A stretch of DNA of 64,000 nt from Lactiplantibacillus brownii (GTDB lineage Bacteria > Bacillota > Bacilli > Lactobacillales > Lactobacillaceae). The DNA is taken from assembly GCF_031085375.1 (NCBI RefSeq), contig NZ_JAVCWF010000001.1, positions 2,232,001 through 2,296,000 on the forward strand, given 5' to 3'. Below are positions 1-10,751 of this stretch, piece by piece (the first letter of the stretch is position 1; every line of letters begins with the position of its first letter). Below the pieces are notes generated by a model. It had not been told where the DNA came from, searched no databases, and saw nothing but the letters and a program-made list of their open reading frames with translations. The position numbers were made by a program, and so were the translations under genes.

Positions 1-255
1 TTGAAAATAATCCACGATTCCCGCTGCTAACGGTACTTCAGGACCCACAACGGTCAGTTCAACCGTATTTTGCCGAGCAAACGACGCTAAGTCTTTGAAG
101 GCCATTTCATCAATCGCGACCGTTTGAATGTCATCCAGCGTCATCCCAGGATTACCAGGCGCACAGTAGACCGTGTCCACTTGCGAGCTCGTTAATAGGG
201 CTTTGGCGATGGCATGTTCCCGACCACCACTACCAATTACTAAAACTTTAGCCAT
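1..255 (-). CDS. purD: phosphoribosylamine-glycine ligase, N-terminal part (cut by window edge)
   Basis: GAR synthetase makes glycinamide ribonucleotide from phosphoribosylamine, glycine and ATP in cytosolic purine synthesis. Only the first 85 residues lie in the window. They begin [17 protein letters not shown], the typical PurD start with its glycine-rich loop, followed by a CAPGNPG segment and [14 protein letters not shown], both conserved in the N-terminal domain. A GAAAGGATGG ribosome site precedes the ATG. It is the last visible gene of the pur operon, 18 nt after purH. The ATP-grasp domain is outside the window. Confidence 0.95.
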   Translation of the reverse strand, partial: MAKVLVIGSGGREHAIAKALLTSSQVDTVYCAPGNPGMTLDDIQTVAIDEMAFKDLASFARQNTVELTVVGPEVPLAAGIVDYFQ

Positions 256-273
256 AGGTTGCCATCCTTTCGC

Positions 274-1806
274 TTAATGTCGGAAGTGTCGGACACCGGT
301 CGTGACCATGGCAATCCCATAACGGTCGGCCATATCAATCGAGTCCTGATCCTTAATACTGCCACCTGGTTGAACGATTGCCCGAATCCCATGTTGCGCA
401 GCAAATTCAACACAGTCATTCATTGGGAAGAAGGCATCCGAAGCCAAGATCGCATTTTCGTAGCCAGGTTTACTCATAGCCTTTTCAATCGCAATCTTTG
501 TCGAGTCAATTCGGTTCATTTGCCCAGAGCCCACGCCTAACGTCCGGTCCGCAGTTGTGACCACGATCGCATTACTCTTGACGTGTTTTACAACTTGTTG
601 TCCGAAAGCCAAGGCCTTTAATTGTGCGGCCGTTGGTTGTTGCTTGGTAACTACGGTGAAATCGGCTGGTGTTTCAAAGGCTTGATCCACTTCTTGGCGT
701 AATAAACCACCACCAACGGAGATTGTTTCAAACTTATCAGCGGTATGTGCCTGATCAAAGTTAACCGTCAATAAACGCACATTTTTCTTCTTGGCTAACA
801 CATCAAAAGCATCTTGATCAAAGCTAGGCGCAATAATAATTTCTAAGAAAATCTTGTGCATCTTTTCAGCCGTTGCTAAATCGACCGGCCGGTTCAACGC
901 GATGATTCCCCCAAAAATTGAAATTGAATCTGCGGCATACGCTTTATCCCAAGCCGCTTCAATGGTGTCACCTAAACCGACCCCACAAGGATTCATATGT
1001 TTCATCGCCACCACAGCTGGGTCCGTATATTCACTGACCATATGCAGTGCGGCATCCGCATCCTTGATATTGTTATAGGATAATTCCTTACCATGTAATT
1101 GTTGTGCCCCAGTAATTGAAAACGGCGTTGGCAACGCGTTTTCATAGAAGGACGCTTTTTGATGACTATTTTCGCCATAACGAAGGGCCTGCTTTTTATC
1201 GTAAGTTAACGTTAATTTGTCTGGAAATTCATCAGTTGTTAAGTATTGGGCAATCAAGGCATCATAGCTAGCCGTGTGTTGGAACACTTTAGCCGCCAAA
1301 CGTTGCCGTAATTCTGGTGTAATCGTGTCAGCTTGTAAGTCAGCCAAAATTTGATCATAATCGGCTGGATCAACAATTGGTAACACCGCCGCAAAATTTT
1401 TAGCGGCCGAACGAAGCATTGAGGGACCCCCAATATCAATTTGTTCGATAGCTTCGGCTTGGGTCACATCTGGTTGTTGAATCGTCGCTTTGAAAGGATA
1501 TAAGTTAACGACAACCAGATCAATTGGCGTAATCCCCGCAGCTTCCAGTTGCGCCATATGTGCTGGTAAATCCCGCCGTGCTAATAAGCCGGCATGAACT
1601 TTAGGATGCAACGTTTTAACGCGGCCATCCAGCATTTCAGGAAAACCGGTTACTTCTTCAATCCCCGTCACTGGCAAACCGGCCGCAGCTAACGCTTTTT
1701 TAGTTCCACCAGTTGAAACTAATTCGTAGTCTAAGGCCACTAACCCTTTTGCAAAATCCGTTAAACCTTTTTTATCAGAGACACTTAATAATGCGCGCTT
1801 TGTCAT
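274..1806 (-). CDS. purH: bifunctional AICAR formyltransferase / IMP cyclohydrolase
   Basis: Catalyses the last two steps to IMP: formylation of AICAR with 10-formyl-THF, then ring closure. The 510 residues match the usual family length. The N-terminal MGS-like cyclohydrolase domain (about 1-130) starts [15 protein letters not shown] and contains STGGTKKAL and the [14 protein letters not shown] motif. The C-terminal transformylase domain has the catalytic Lys-His pair in AMKHMNPCG. The ATG directly follows the purN stop codon, so the two genes are probably translationally coupled. Confidence 0.98.
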   Translation of the reverse strand: MTKRALLSVSDKKGLTDFAKGLVALDYELVSTGGTKKALAAAGLPVTGIEEVTGFPEMLDGRVKTLHPKVHAGLLARRDLPAHMAQLEAAGITPIDLVVVNLYPFKATIQQPDVTQAEAIEQIDIGGPSMLRSAAKNFAAVLPIVDPADYDQILADLQADTITPELRQRLAAKVFQHTASYDALIAQYLTTDEFPDKLTLTYDKKQALRYGENSHQKASFYENALPTPFSITGAQQLHGKELSYNNIKDADAALHMVSEYTDPAVVAMKHMNPCGVGLGDTIEAAWDKAYAADSISIFGGIIALNRPVDLATAEKMHKIFLEIIIAPSFDQDAFDVLAKKKNVRLLTVNFDQAHTADKFETISVGGGLLRQEVDQAFETPADFTVVTKQQPTAAQLKALAFGQQVVKHVKSNAIVVTTADRTLGVGSGQMNRIDSTKIAIEKAMSKPGYENAILASDAFFPMNDCVEFAAQHGIRAIVQPGGSIKDQDSIDMADRYGIAMVTTGVRHFRH

Positions 1807-2385
1807 TTAAATAGCTCCTTCATTGATGAGTGATTGTAAAACGTCTGGATAAAATTGATGTTCGGTTGTATGAATCCGGGTCGCTAAACTGTCGATGGTG
1901 TCACCCGGCTTGACCGGTACGCGACGCTGACCAATAATTTGACCGGTGTCGATCCCAGCGTCAATATAATGAATCGTGACCCCCGTCTCAGTGACGCCAG
2001 CAGCAAAAGCATCCTCAATCCCGTGACGTCCGGGAAACTTTGGTAGCAAGGCTGGGTGAATATTAATAATTTTATGTGGATAAGCGGTTAACAAAGTCTT
2101 GCCAATAATCCGCATGTAACCCGCTAGCAAGATGGCATCAATCTGTTGGCGTTGCAAGGCAGAGAGGATAATTGCTTCCGCTGCAGCTTTAGTCGCATAA
2201 TCATGAAAATTAATCACTAATACCGGAATCTGGTCGGCTTGCGCCTTTTTGATTACCGGAGCCGTGGCTTCATCACAAACTAATAACGCAATTTCAGCCG
2301 CAATCGGTCGGGTTTTAATCGCCTGTTGTAAGGCCACAAAGTTAGTCCCCTGACCAGAAGCAAAGATTGCCAACTTTTTACGCAT
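1807..2385 (-). CDS. purN: phosphoribosylglycinamide formyltransferase (10-formyl-THF dependent)
   Basis: Formylates GAR to FGAR. The protein starts MRKKLAIFASGQGTNF; the ATG chosen sits behind an AGGAGGG ribosome site and overlaps the 3' end of purM by 8 nt. An upstream extension adds 11 residues of no family likeness. Catalytic features are visible: NIHPALLP (Asn-His), then GVTIHYIDAGIDTGQII carrying the Asp. About 192 residues, normal for PurN. Fifth-last gene of the pur operon as transcribed from purE is purM-purN-purH-purD order. Confidence 0.97.
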   Translation of the reverse strand: MRKKLAIFASGQGTNFVALQQAIKTRPIAAEIALLVCDEATAPVIKKAQADQIPVLVINFHDYATKAAAEAIILSALQRQQIDAILLAGYMRIIGKTLLTAYPHKIINIHPALLPKFPGRHGIEDAFAAGVTETGVTIHYIDAGIDTGQIIGQRRVPVKPGDTIDSLATRIHTTEHQFYPDVLQSLINEGAI

Positions 2386-3403
2386 GTTGACCCTCCTGAA
2401 AGACGACTGGTTCGCCATGAGTTGTCACTTGACCAACTTGATAATAAGCTTGCTGGCACTGATCCAAGCTCGCTGTTAACGCGGCTAATTCAGTCGGATG
2501 AACGATCAAGACCATACCTAAGCCTAAGTTAAACGTTGATCGTAAATCATCACGTGACAGATTTCCAAGTTCAGCCAAGCGTGTCATGATTGGTGGCACC
2601 GGCCAAGTGCCAACTTCAAATTGGGCTGACAAGCCTGTTGGCAATGCCCGCGCAACATTCTCAATCAGGCCACCACCCGTAATATGTGCCAAACTTGCTA
2701 CCAGATGCTGCTGCAATAACGGCAAGATCGCATCGACATAAATCTTGGTTGGTCGCAATAATTCAGTTTGTAAATCATGACCGAGTTCAGGAAACTCATG
2801 TGTCAGTTTAAAATCATGCTGTTTAAATAAAATATCCCGTACGAGACTGAACCCATTTGAATGTAAGCCGTTCGATGGTAAGCCAATCAACAGATCGCCC
2901 GCTTGGACATTTTCTGGTTTGAGTAAATCTGCACGATCAGCAATCCCAACGGCAAAGCCAGCGAGATCATAGTGATCTTGACCGTACATATCAGGCATTT
3001 CCGCTGTTTCGCCACCAATCAGCTGCGTCCCAGCTTGCTTACAACCAGCCACAACGCCCTGTAAAATGGCTTTGACACGCGCTTGATCCGTGTGGCCGAG
3101 CCCTAAATAATCCAAGAAGAACTGTGGCTTGGCACCTTGTGCTAAAATGTCATTCACACACATAGCCACGAGATCAATACCAATGGTCGTATGCTGATTG
3201 GCTTCAATTGCGATCAATAACTTGGTCCCAACACCATCCGTCCCCGCAACTAAAACGGGGTCATGGTTGACGGCCCCAGCAGCTAATGGGAATAACCCAC
3301 CAAAGGCACCCAACTGGGCATTACCACTCAATTGTTTAACTTCTTTTAAGACTTCATAGCCGGCATTTAGGTCGACTCCGGCCTTTTTATATGCGTCGCT
3401 CAC
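2378..3403 (-). CDS. purM: phosphoribosylformylglycinamidine cyclo-ligase (AIR synthetase)
   Basis: ATP-dependent ring closure of FGAM to AIR. 341 residues, the usual size. Family marks include the N-terminal SDAYKKAGVDLNAGYE segment, GTDGVGTKL, the metal/ATP motif MCVNDILAQGAKPQFFLDY, GGETAEMPDMY and HITGGGLIENVAR. It lies 4 nt after purF and overlaps purN by 8 nt, typical of tightly coupled pur genes. Confidence 0.98.
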   Translation of the reverse strand: MSDAYKKAGVDLNAGYEVLKEVKQLSGNAQLGAFGGLFPLAAGAVNHDPVLVAGTDGVGTKLLIAIEANQHTTIGIDLVAMCVNDILAQGAKPQFFLDYLGLGHTDQARVKAILQGVVAGCKQAGTQLIGGETAEMPDMYGQDHYDLAGFAVGIADRADLLKPENVQAGDLLIGLPSNGLHSNGFSLVRDILFKQHDFKLTHEFPELGHDLQTELLRPTKIYVDAILPLLQQHLVASLAHITGGGLIENVARALPTGLSAQFEVGTWPVPPIMTRLAELGNLSRDDLRSTFNLGLGMVLIVHPTELAALTASLDQCQQAYYQVGQVTTHGEPVVFQEGQHA

Positions 3404-3407
3404 CTAA

Positions 3408-4856
3408 TCACCTCTTGACTGATTTGTGCAATAATTGTCGCTGTTCTTCATCATATTCAGCCTGATAATCATATAGCGGGGTTGGGTAATCACCGTTGAA
3501 ATACGCCATACATAGTCCCCCATACGGTGCGGCAACTTTTAAACTAACCGCATCAATGACACCTTGCTCACTTAAAAATCCTAATGAATCGGCACCAAAC
3601 GTTTGGCACATTTCTGGAATCGTTTGTTGGGCTGCTGCTAACTCTTTAGTCGTTTGAATATCAATGCCGTAAAAGCAAGGAAAACGCAACGGTGGTGAGG
3701 CAATCCGCAAATGAACTTCCTTAGCACCGGCATCCTTTAGCAACTTCACGATACGCCGACTAGTGGTTCCCCGAACGATCGAATCGTCGATCAAGACGAC
3801 CCGTTTGCCCGCAACCACCCCTTTGACTGCGGACAATTTCATCCGCACGCCTTGTTCACGCAACGCTTGGGTCGGTTGAATGAAAGTCCGTGATGAATAT
3901 TGATTTTTAATCAAGCCCATTTCATAAGGTAGGCCACTCGCTTCAGCGTACCCAGTCGCCGCGGACAGTGAGGAATTGGGCACCCCCACCACAATATCTG
4001 CGTCAACCGGCTGTTCCTGAGCTAAGGCCGCGCCCATCCGTTTACGCGCCGAATGGACATTCACCCCATGAATATCCGAATCAGGGCGTGCAAAGTAGAT
4101 GTATTCCATCGAACAAATCGCTAACTGCGTGTCGGTCGTATAATGATCGATCTTCAAACCGTCCGCATCAATCGTCAGTAATTCACCGGGATGCACGTCT
4201 TGAATAAAGGTTGCCCCAACGGTATCTAGGGCACACGTCTCGCTACAAACAACATAGCCACCCGTTGGCAATTGTCCAACCACTAAGGGCCGAAAGCCAT
4301 TTGGATCCAACGCGGCAAATAGCCGATCATTGGTTAGCAATAAGTAAGCAAAGCCGCCATGGACTTGTCGTAAAGCATCTTTCACTTGATCCGTCAAAGT
4401 GGCGGCTGGACTGCGCCGAATTAAATGCATTAAGATCTCGCTGTCAGAACTGGCATGAAAGATCGCCCCATTTTGTTCTAATTTACGCCGTAAGGTTACC
4501 GCATTCGTTAAATTCCCGTTGTGAGCTAGCGCAAACTGCGCATCGCTAAAGTTAAATTCTAAAGGTTGAATATTTTCGACACCGTGATTGCCAGCGGTCG
4601 CATAACGAACATGGCCCACCGCCGCAGTCCCAGTTAAGCGTTCCAAACGCGCTGGATCGCGGAAAACATCCGCTAACAATCCCAGTCCCCGTTCTGATTG
4701 CAACTCACCGTGATTATTGGCAGTAATTCCTGCCCCCTCTTGACCGCGATGTTGAAGTGCGTGTAACCCGAAGTAAGTGATTTGCGCAGCATCTGGCGTT
4801 CCCCAGACGCCGAAGACCCCACACTCTTCATTTAATCCTTTTACTTCAGTAGGCAT
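3408..4856 (-). CDS. purF: amidophosphoribosyltransferase (glutamine PRPP amidotransferase)
   Basis: First committed step of purine synthesis: PRPP plus glutamine gives phosphoribosylamine. The start [16 protein letters not shown] resembles Bacillus-type PurF, in which an 11-residue propeptide is cleaved to expose the catalytic Cys (here Cys12). The PRPP loop reads [14 protein letters not shown]. An AAGGAGC ribosome site supports this ATG; the gene overlaps purL by 16 nt. Oddity: the C-terminal segment reads C-M-A-Y where Bacillus-type enzymes have a CxxC pair that helps bind a 4Fe-4S cluster, so the cluster may be absent. 482 residues. Confidence 0.98.
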   Translation of the reverse strand: MPTEVKGLNEECGVFGVWGTPDAAQITYFGLHALQHRGQEGAGITANNHGELQSERGLGLLADVFRDPARLERLTGTAAVGHVRYATAGNHGVENIQPLEFNFSDAQFALAHNGNLTNAVTLRRKLEQNGAIFHASSDSEILMHLIRRSPAATLTDQVKDALRQVHGGFAYLLLTNDRLFAALDPNGFRPLVVGQLPTGGYVVCSETCALDTVGATFIQDVHPGELLTIDADGLKIDHYTTDTQLAICSMEYIYFARPDSDIHGVNVHSARKRMGAALAQEQPVDADIVVGVPNSSLSAATGYAEASGLPYEMGLIKNQYSSRTFIQPTQALREQGVRMKLSAVKGVVAGKRVVLIDDSIVRGTTSRRIVKLLKDAGAKEVHLRIASPPLRFPCFYGIDIQTTKELAAAQQTIPEMCQTFGADSLGFLSEQGVIDAVSLKVAAPYGGLCMAYFNGDYPTPLYDYQAEYDEEQRQLLHKSVKR

Positions 4857-7060
4857 GGTAAGGCTCCTTCCCATAACCGTTTGGCAAAACTAACTTTAAT
4901 ATCAAAATTTTGATCCGCCGTTTCAAGCCATAGACGATCATCGGCCGTTGTGACCCCTAGATAAGTCGCATAAGGGTCCATCAAATTCTCAAACTCGGCC
5001 TTTTTAGCCGGTGAAACTGAGATGACAAATCGTGACTGGGTTTCTGCAAAGCAATTGGCAGCGGGCAATGAGCTCTTTAATTGAACGCCTAGCCCTTTAC
5101 CAAAGCAGGATTCCGCAATCGTCGTAATCAGGCCACCTTCGGAAACATCATGCGCACTGGCAACCAAGCCTTTTTGAATCGCTCGTAATAATAACCGTTG
5201 ATTTTGATTCTCGGTGACAAGGTCAAAATCAAAGAGTTCCCCTGAAATCGTTCCCGTCAGCATCTTTTGTAATTCACTACCGTTAAAGTCAGCACCGGTT
5301 TCCCCCAAAACATAAACCGCATCGCCAGCTTTTTTGAAGTCTTGGGTCGTAATATCACGTTGATGTTTGATCAACCCGACCATCCCAATCATTGGCGTCG
5401 GATAAATCGCTTCACCGTTAGATTCATTATTCAATGACACATTACCGGAAATAACTGGCGTATTAAAGAGTTGACATGCGCGGGCAATTCCCATTGCTGA
5501 CTCATCCAAATCATAAAATTGTTCGGGTTTTTCTGGATTACCATAATTTAAGCAATCGGTAATTCCCAGCGGTTGCCCACCGCTTGCCACAATATTACGA
5601 GCAGCTTCTGCGACCGCAATCTCACCACCAACACGTGGATTTAAATACAAGTAGCGCCCATTGACATCCGTCGTCACCGCTAATGCTTTATCGGTGTGGC
5701 GAATCCGAATCACGCCCGCGTCTGATCCTGGTTTAACAACCGTATTGGTTTGAACCTGAGAGTCATACGTCTCATAAAGACTCTTTTTTGACGCAATCGT
5801 GGGTTGTTGTAGCATTTTCTTCAATGCGCCCGTCGCGTCAACGATTCGAGGCATAAATTGATGATGACTCTGTTTGTTTAATCGACTTGGACGTTTCTTT
5901 TCACGCTCATAAACTGGGGCTTTCGTTGCTAAGGCATCTACCGGTACATCGGCAACTAATTTGTCATGATGGAACAATTGATATTGATGTCCCGTCGTCA
6001 CTTTACCGATGGTCACGGCGTCTAAGCCATACTTTTCAAAAACTTCATAAATTTCGGCTTCCGCGCCAGCTTTCACGCAGAGCAACATCCGTTCTTGTGA
6101 TTCAGAAAGCATCAATTCAAATGCCGTCATGCCACTTTCTCGTTGTGGCACCAAATCTAGATTTAATTCCAAACCACTGCCGGCCTTAGAAGCCATCTCA
6201 GCAGAGGAAGAAACTAGCCCCGCCGCGCCCATATCTTGAATTCCGACGAGCACCTCGCGATGTTCATGGATAACTTCCAAACAAGCTTCCATCAATAATT
6301 TTTCCATAAAAGGATCGCCGACTTGTACGGCAGAACGTTGTGAAGCTTTCGCATCATTAAATTCCGCAGAAGCAAACGATGCCCCGTTGATTCCATCACG
6401 ACCGGTTTTGGCACCAACATAGATCACTGCGTTGCCGACCCCGGTTGCCTGGCCCTTTTGAATGTCGGCTTGGTTTAAAATACCGACACACATCGCATTC
6501 ACTAAGGGATTCTTTTGATAACTAGCGTCAAAGACCGTATCGCCACCGATCGTTGGAATTCCGATACAGTTCCCATAACCGCCAATTCCAGCAACGACTT
6601 GTTCAATTAAGTATTTAGTATGCGCATCGTTAGGTTCACCGAAACGTAAACTATCCAGCAAAGCAATCGGCCGCGCACCCATGGAAAAGATATCGCGGAT
6701 AATGCCACCGACGCCAGTAGCCGCCCCTTCGTATGGTTCTACTGCTGAAGGATGATTATGACTTTCAGCCTTAAAAACGACCGCTTGACCGTCACCAATA
6801 TCAATGATGCCGGCACCTTCACCAGGCCCTTCAAGCACTTGTTCGCCTTGTGTCCAAAACTTTTTCAACACGGGCTTGGAATTCTTGTAAGAACAATGTT
6901 CACTCCACATGCCTGAAAACAAACCAGCTTCGGTGTAGTTTGGTAACCGACCGAGAACTTTTTCCGAAATTAAGGCATATTCATCATCCGTTAAGCCCCA
7001 CTCTTGATAAGCACGACTATCACGTAGCGCTTCCGGAGTTAACTCATTATTTTTAAGCAT
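4841..7060 (-). CDS. purL: phosphoribosylformylglycinamidine synthase, large subunit
   Basis: ATP-dependent amidation of FGAR to FGAM. At 739 residues this is the small, Gram-positive PurL that needs separate PurQ (glutaminase) and PurS subunits, both encoded just upstream. Visible marks: [17 protein letters not shown] near the N-terminus, [31 protein letters not shown] and [10 protein letters not shown]. The ATG sits 5-6 nt after a GAGGAGGT ribosome site; a TTG two codons upstream is less likely. Overlaps purQ by 8 nt and purF by 16 nt. Confidence 0.98.
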   Translation of the reverse strand: MLKNNELTPEALRDSRAYQEWGLTDDEYALISEKVLGRLPNYTEAGLFSGMWSEHCSYKNSKPVLKKFWTQGEQVLEGPGEGAGIIDIGDGQAVVFKAESHNHPSAVEPYEGAATGVGGIIRDIFSMGARPIALLDSLRFGEPNDAHTKYLIEQVVAGIGGYGNCIGIPTIGGDTVFDASYQKNPLVNAMCVGILNQADIQKGQATGVGNAVIYVGAKTGRDGINGASFASAEFNDAKASQRSAVQVGDPFMEKLLMEACLEVIHEHREVLVGIQDMGAAGLVSSSAEMASKAGSGLELNLDLVPQRESGMTAFELMLSESQERMLLCVKAGAEAEIYEVFEKYGLDAVTIGKVTTGHQYQLFHHDKLVADVPVDALATKAPVYEREKKRPSRLNKQSHHQFMPRIVDATGALKKMLQQPTIASKKSLYETYDSQVQTNTVVKPGSDAGVIRIRHTDKALAVTTDVNGRYLYLNPRVGGEIAVAEAARNIVASGGQPLGITDCLNYGNPEKPEQFYDLDESAMGIARACQLFNTPVISGNVSLNNESNGEAIYPTPMIGMVGLIKHQRDITTQDFKKAGDAVYVLGETGADFNGSELQKMLTGTISGELFDFDLVTENQNQRLLLRAIQKGLVASAHDVSEGGLITTIAESCFGKGLGVQLKSSLPAANCFAETQSRFVISVSPAKKAEFENLMDPYATYLGVTTADDRLWLETADQNFDIKVSFAKRLWEGALPCLLK

Positions 7061-7733
7061 GGGCAACCTCCTCGTGGTTTGCTAACAGTGACTTGAAGAT
7101 ACCGAGGCCATCCGTTGAACCCAAAATTGCTTCAACCGCGCGTTCTGGATGCGGCATCATCCCTAAAACATTGCCTTGGCGGTTCACAATCCCCGCAATA
7201 TTGGCAACACTTCCGTTGGGGTTATCGGCATATTCAAAAACAATTTGCTGATGGGCGCGTAAGTCGGCTAAAGTCGCTTCATCACAATAATAATTTCCCT
7301 CACCATGTGCGATAGGAAGTTGTAAATGGGCTTCGGCAGCATAATCACTTGTAAATTGAGTTGCCGGATTGCGAACGATCAAGTCGCTGGTTTCGCAGAT
7401 AAATTTAGCGGAACGATTCGCTTGTAAGGCCCCTGGCAACAAGCCAGCTTCTGTCAAAACTTGAAACCCATTGCAGATTCCCATAACTGGTTTGCCGGTG
7501 GCCGCAAAGTCTTTAACCGCCGCCATAATTGGTGCAAAACGTGCAATTGCGCCACTGCGCAAGTAGTCACCGTACGAAAAGCCTCCTGGTAAAATCACCG
7601 CGTCGTAACCCGTTAAATCAGTCGCCGTGGCTGGAACTAATGCCGCTTCAACCTTTAACACATCACGCAACGCGTTGAGCATATCATAATCACAATTGGA
7701 GCCTGGAAAAACCGGTACGGCAAATTTCATCAT
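7053..7733 (-). CDS. purQ: phosphoribosylformylglycinamidine synthase, glutaminase subunit
   Basis: Class I glutamine amidotransferase that supplies ammonia to PurL. 226 residues. Starts (M)[17 protein letters not shown]; the nucleophile elbow reads GICNGFQVL and the His-Glu dyad is in [27 protein letters not shown] is a further family signature. Two ATG codons are adjacent and either could be used behind the GGAGGC ribosome site. Confidence 0.98.
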   Translation of the reverse strand: MMKFAVPVFPGSNCDYDMLNALRDVLKVEAALVPATATDLTGYDAVILPGGFSYGDYLRSGAIARFAPIMAAVKDFAATGKPVMGICNGFQVLTEAGLLPGALQANRSAKFICETSDLIVRNPATQFTSDYAAEAHLQLPIAHGEGNYYCDEATLADLRAHQQIVFEYADNPNGSVANIAGIVNRQGNVLGMMPHPERAVEAILGSTDGLGIFKSLLANHEEVAHA

Positions 7734-7736
7734 AAT

Positions 7737-7988
7737 CTAGGCCTCCATCTCGGTAATTTCGTAACGATAACTTTCCATATTGACGTTGGCCAATAACCGG
7801 TCGCACATTTCATCGACTTCGGCTTCAACCGGTTGCGTGCCAGTTGCTAATTTAATTTCAAAATATTTTCCTAATTCGACCGCCTCAACGTTGGTATAAC
7901 CTAAACGATGTAACGCATCGTGGACCGCTTCCCCTTTAGGATCAAGGATTGATGCTTTATAAGTAACGTATACTTTTGCCAAATACAT
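7737..7988 (-). CDS. purS: phosphoribosylformylglycinamidine synthase subunit PurS
   Basis: Small bridging subunit (83 residues) that holds PurQ and PurL together for ammonia channelling. It shows the typical pattern AKVYVTYKASILDPKGEAV, then LGYTNVEAVELGKYFEI and CDRLLANVNMESYRYEI. Its position between purC and purQ fits the Gram-positive operon order. Its first base overlaps the purC stop codon. Confidence 0.97.
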   Translation of the reverse strand: MYLAKVYVTYKASILDPKGEAVHDALHRLGYTNVEAVELGKYFEIKLATGTQPVEAEVDEMCDRLLANVNMESYRYEITEMEA

Positions 7989-8722
7989 TATTGTTGGCTC
8001 CCTTCGACCGTTGCTAAGCGGGTCAGCACTTCTTGATAGACCGTCGTTAAATCACCGAGATTCTTGCGGAAAACGTCCTTGTCTAATGACTTTTGAGTCT
8101 TTTTATCGACTAATCGGCAACTATCAGGCGAGATTTCATCAGCCAATAAAACTTGACCAGTCGTCGTTAGCCCAAATTCAATCTTGAAATCCACTAGTTG
8201 GATGCCCATTGCGGCAAAAATCTCCTGCAAGCGATCATTGACCAATCGTGCTTGACGTTTCATTTCGGCAACCACATCGGCACTGACAATCTTCAAAGCC
8301 GCCACTTGTGAATCATTGATAAATGGATCGTCCAAAGCATCGCTCTTATAGAAAAATTCCAATACTGGCGTGGCGAATGCGGTTAAATGAGGAACTGCAA
8401 ATTTCCGTTCAAAGCTACCAGAAGCGGCGTTACGAACGACCGTTTCCAATGGAATCATTTTGACACGCCGCACTAATTGGACATAGGCAGAAGGTTGGTC
8501 AATAAAATGGTTTGGAATCCCATGTTGTGCTAAATCTTTGAAGATCAAGCTTGAAATTCGATTATTTAAGCGGCCTTTTTGGTCCACAACCACTTTACGT
8601 TTACCATTTAGTGCCGTTGCTTGATCCAAGTATTGGACCCATAACACCTCTGGATCATTAGTAGCGTACATTTCTTTAGCCTTACCAGTATACAGTAAGT
8701 CCCCTTTTTCAATTGCCGTCAT
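7988..8722 (-). CDS. purC: SAICAR synthetase
   Basis: ATP-dependent condensation of CAIR with aspartate. 244 residues, full length. Starts MTAIEKGDLLYTGKAKEMY; the GKAK loop binds ATP. LVRRVKMIPLETVVRNAASGSF and VDFKIEFG are conserved, followed by LADEISPDSCRL, a family signature. Located 2 nt after purK. Confidence 0.98.
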   Translation of the reverse strand: MTAIEKGDLLYTGKAKEMYATNDPEVLWVQYLDQATALNGKRKVVVDQKGRLNNRISSLIFKDLAQHGIPNHFIDQPSAYVQLVRRVKMIPLETVVRNAASGSFERKFAVPHLTAFATPVLEFFYKSDALDDPFINDSQVAALKIVSADVVAEMKRQARLVNDRLQEIFAAMGIQLVDFKIEFGLTTTGQVLLADEISPDSCRLVDKKTQKSLDKDVFRKNLGDLTTVYQEVLTRLATVEGSQQ

Positions 8723-8724
8723 GA

Positions 8725-9855
8725 TTATTGTGCTCCCTTCAATAATTGCAATGCTGCTAAAGCTTGATCACGGCTCGCATTTAAGACGGTCACATGACCC
8801 ATCTTTCGCTGCGCCTTAATTTCAGCTTTACCGTAATCGTGAAAATGCCATTCTGGATGATTGATTAAATTTTCCCGCGCGACAGTTAAATCGGCGCCTA
8901 ATAGATTCCGCATCACTGCGGGTTCAAATTGTGTAATTGCTGGAATTGGTAGGCCACAGATACTGCGAATATGTGCTTCAAATTGAGAAATATTACAAGC
9001 TTCGATGGTATAGTGACCAGAATTATGTGGTCGTGGTGCGAGTTCATTCACTAATAAGGTATCATCTGGTAAAACGAAGAATTCAATGCCCAAGACACCC
9101 CGTAAACTTAAAGCTTCCGCAATGGAAACCGCAATTTTACGAGCCACGGCATGGACGGCTGGTCGGACGTTCGCCGGCGCAATCGTCGTGTGTAAGATAT
9201 GATGTTGATGGCGATTCTCGACAAGTGGAAAAGTCGTTACCACCCCATTGGCACTGCGCGTGACCATCATTGAAACTTCAATGCGAAATTCTTGCCGCGC
9301 TTCTAAAATACAAGGTTGTTGAACGAGTTCAAGTGCCGCACTAGTCGGGGTGGGCTGATTGAGATCGGTTTGTCCATGACCATCGTAACCACCAGCAATG
9401 GTTTTTAAAATAGCGGGTGTACCGACACGTTGAATCGCGTAATTTAACGATTGCTCATCCGTGACTGGGGCAAATGGGGTCACCGGAATACCATGATCAT
9501 GCAAAAATTGTTTTTCATTAAGACGATTACCAGTGATGTGTAATAAGGCCGTCCCTTGTGGCAGTTGGGCGTATTTCTGCGCCGCAACTAACGCCGCTTC
9601 ATCAACGTTTTCAAATTCATAAGTTAGCACATCACTCTGTTGCGCTAAGGTAATTAAGGCTGATTTATCTTGATAATCCGCCGTAATTTGGAAGTCAGCC
9701 ACTTGAGCCGCGGGTGCTTGTGGGGTTGGGTCAAGGACGCCAACATGATAGCCCATGGCTTTAGCACTAAGCGCCATCATTTGACCAAGTTGTCCACCAC
9801 CAACAATACCGATCGTGGCCGGCGGTAAAATGGGCTGGTTAGAATTGTTGTTCAC
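8725..9855 (-). CDS. purK: N5-carboxyaminoimidazole ribonucleotide synthetase
   Basis: ATP-grasp enzyme that carboxylates AIR with bicarbonate; PurE then moves the carboxyl group. The nucleotide-binding N-terminus reads [16 protein letters not shown], and the grasp domain includes [14 protein letters not shown] and [23 protein letters not shown]. The start chosen is a GTG 9 nt after an AGGAGG ribosome site; this overlaps purE by 17 nt. A further in-frame upstream ATG lacks a ribosome site and lies inside purE. About 376 residues, normal for PurK. Confidence 0.97.
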   Translation of the reverse strand: MNNNSNQPILPPATIGIVGGGQLGQMMALSAKAMGYHVGVLDPTPQAPAAQVADFQITADYQDKSALITLAQQSDVLTYEFENVDEAALVAAQKYAQLPQGTALLHITGNRLNEKQFLHDHGIPVTPFAPVTDEQSLNYAIQRVGTPAILKTIAGGYDGHGQTDLNQPTPTSAALELVQQPCILEARQEFRIEVSMMVTRSANGVVTTFPLVENRHQHHILHTTIAPANVRPAVHAVARKIAVSIAEALSLRGVLGIEFFVLPDDTLLVNELAPRPHNSGHYTIEACNISQFEAHIRSICGLPIPAITQFEPAVMRNLLGADLTVARENLINHPEWHFHDYGKAEIKAQRKMGHVTVLNASRDQALAALQLLKGAQ

Positions 9856-10321
9856 TTTTTTCAGCCTCCTGCCGTTGTTGTTGCCGAAAGTTAAGTACTG
9901 CTTGCTGAATTTTCTCATCTTGAAGTCCTAGGATTTGGGCAGCCATCAACGCTGCATTTTTAGCACCGGCCTCGCCAATCGCCATGGTGGCAACTGGGAC
10001 ACCAGCAGGCATCTGAACAATTGATAGTAAGGAATCTACCCCATTTAACGCGCGCGTTTTGATGGGAACGCCGATAACGGGTAACACAGTATTGGCTGCT
10101 AGCATTCCCGGCAAATGGGCTGCCCCACCAGCACCGGCAATGATTAGCTGCAAGCCACGTTCAGCAGCCTGTTCACCATATGTTTGCAAGGTTGACGGCA
10201 TCCGATGTGCCGAAATGACCCGCCGTTCGTAATCAATTCCAAGTGCTGTCAGCTGTTTTGCCGCTAACTGCATTGTTGGCCAATCAGAAATCGACCCCAT
10301 CACTAAACCAACCTTCGTCAT
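9839..10321 (-). CDS. purE: N5-carboxyaminoimidazole ribonucleotide mutase
   Basis: Converts N5-CAIR to CAIR. 160 residues starting [18 protein letters not shown], with VISAHRMP and [14 protein letters not shown], the class I PurE signatures. It is the first gene of the operon and lies about 25 nt behind the predicted transcription start. Ribosome site AGAAGGA. Confidence 0.98.
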   Translation of the reverse strand: MTKVGLVMGSISDWPTMQLAAKQLTALGIDYERRVISAHRMPSTLQTYGEQAAERGLQLIIAGAGGAAHLPGMLAANTVLPVIGVPIKTRALNGVDSLLSIVQMPAGVPVATMAIGEAGAKNAALMAAQILGLQDEKIQQAVLNFRQQQRQEAEKSEQQF

Positions 10322-10351
10322 CTCAATCCTTCTTTCTTTGTTTTCAAGATA

Positions 10352-10380
10352 AGTTTAACAACCGGGCTAGTCGCTGTCAA
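10352..10380 (-). promoter_or_regulatory. predicted promoter of the pur operon
   Basis: Reading the minus strand, a perfect -35 TTGACA is followed by a 17-nt spacer and TAAACT as -10. The predicted start lies near 10345, giving a leader of only about 25 nt before purE. That leaves no room for a purine riboswitch. Confidence 0.8.
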
Positions 10381-10415
10381 CGAATTTCTTAACTTTATCA
10401 GTAAATTAACGTTTT

Positions 10416-10428
10416 AATGTTCGTGTTA
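10416..10428 (-). promoter_or_regulatory. PurBox upstream of the pur promoter
   Basis: The minus strand reads AACACGAACATTA, a good match to the PurR box core CCGAACWWT. Its centre is about 76 bp upstream of the predicted transcription start. In Lactococcus lactis, PurR acts as an activator from PurBoxes at this very distance. The identification of the box is by eye; the activator role is inferred. Confidence 0.65.
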
Positions 10429-10524
10429 ATCAAATTAGTTATTCACGTTAGCCAGCTTATCATTATTAATTTTATATTAGTCAGTTCAGTGTTCCGTTGG
10501 CATTAGTAACGAATTTTCTAGTTG

Positions 10525-10575
10525 ATAGTCACGAACGAATATAAATAGATTTATTAACAAATCACGAACATTTAT
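10525..10575 (+). promoter_or_regulatory. two further PurBox-like sites
   Basis: The plus strand carries GTCACGAACGAAT and ATCACGAACATTT, sharing the CACGAAC core, about 33 bp (three helical turns) apart. They are opposite in orientation to the promoter-proximal box. They could be extra PurR contacts for the pur promoter. No plus-strand gene begins nearby. Confidence 0.4.
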
Positions 10576-10659
10576 CAGGATTTCAATAAAAATTGCTTTT
10601 GTCACTGCGGTTAACCTTATCGCTGCAAGATCTTCCTAAGTGTCAAACTTTGGTCAACA

Positions 10660-10712
10660 AAAAAATGGTCAAATCCCGATAAAGATTCGGAATTTAACCA
10701 TTTTGTTTTTTT
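10660..10712 (-). terminator. rho-independent terminator after the flavoprotein gene
   Basis: Long hairpin with arms AAATGGTTAAATTCCGA and TCGGGATTTGACCATTT on the minus strand, followed by a T-run. It closes the reductase operon about 40 nt past its stop codon. Confidence 0.85.
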
Positions 10713-10751
10713 AGGTAGTCGCGTTATCAACTCATGTCTAACCGAGCCTAC

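Noticed and set aside
10322-10440. Purine riboswitch ahead of purE
   Set aside because: The predicted leader is about 25 nt and no purine aptamer pattern is present; PurBox control explains the region better.
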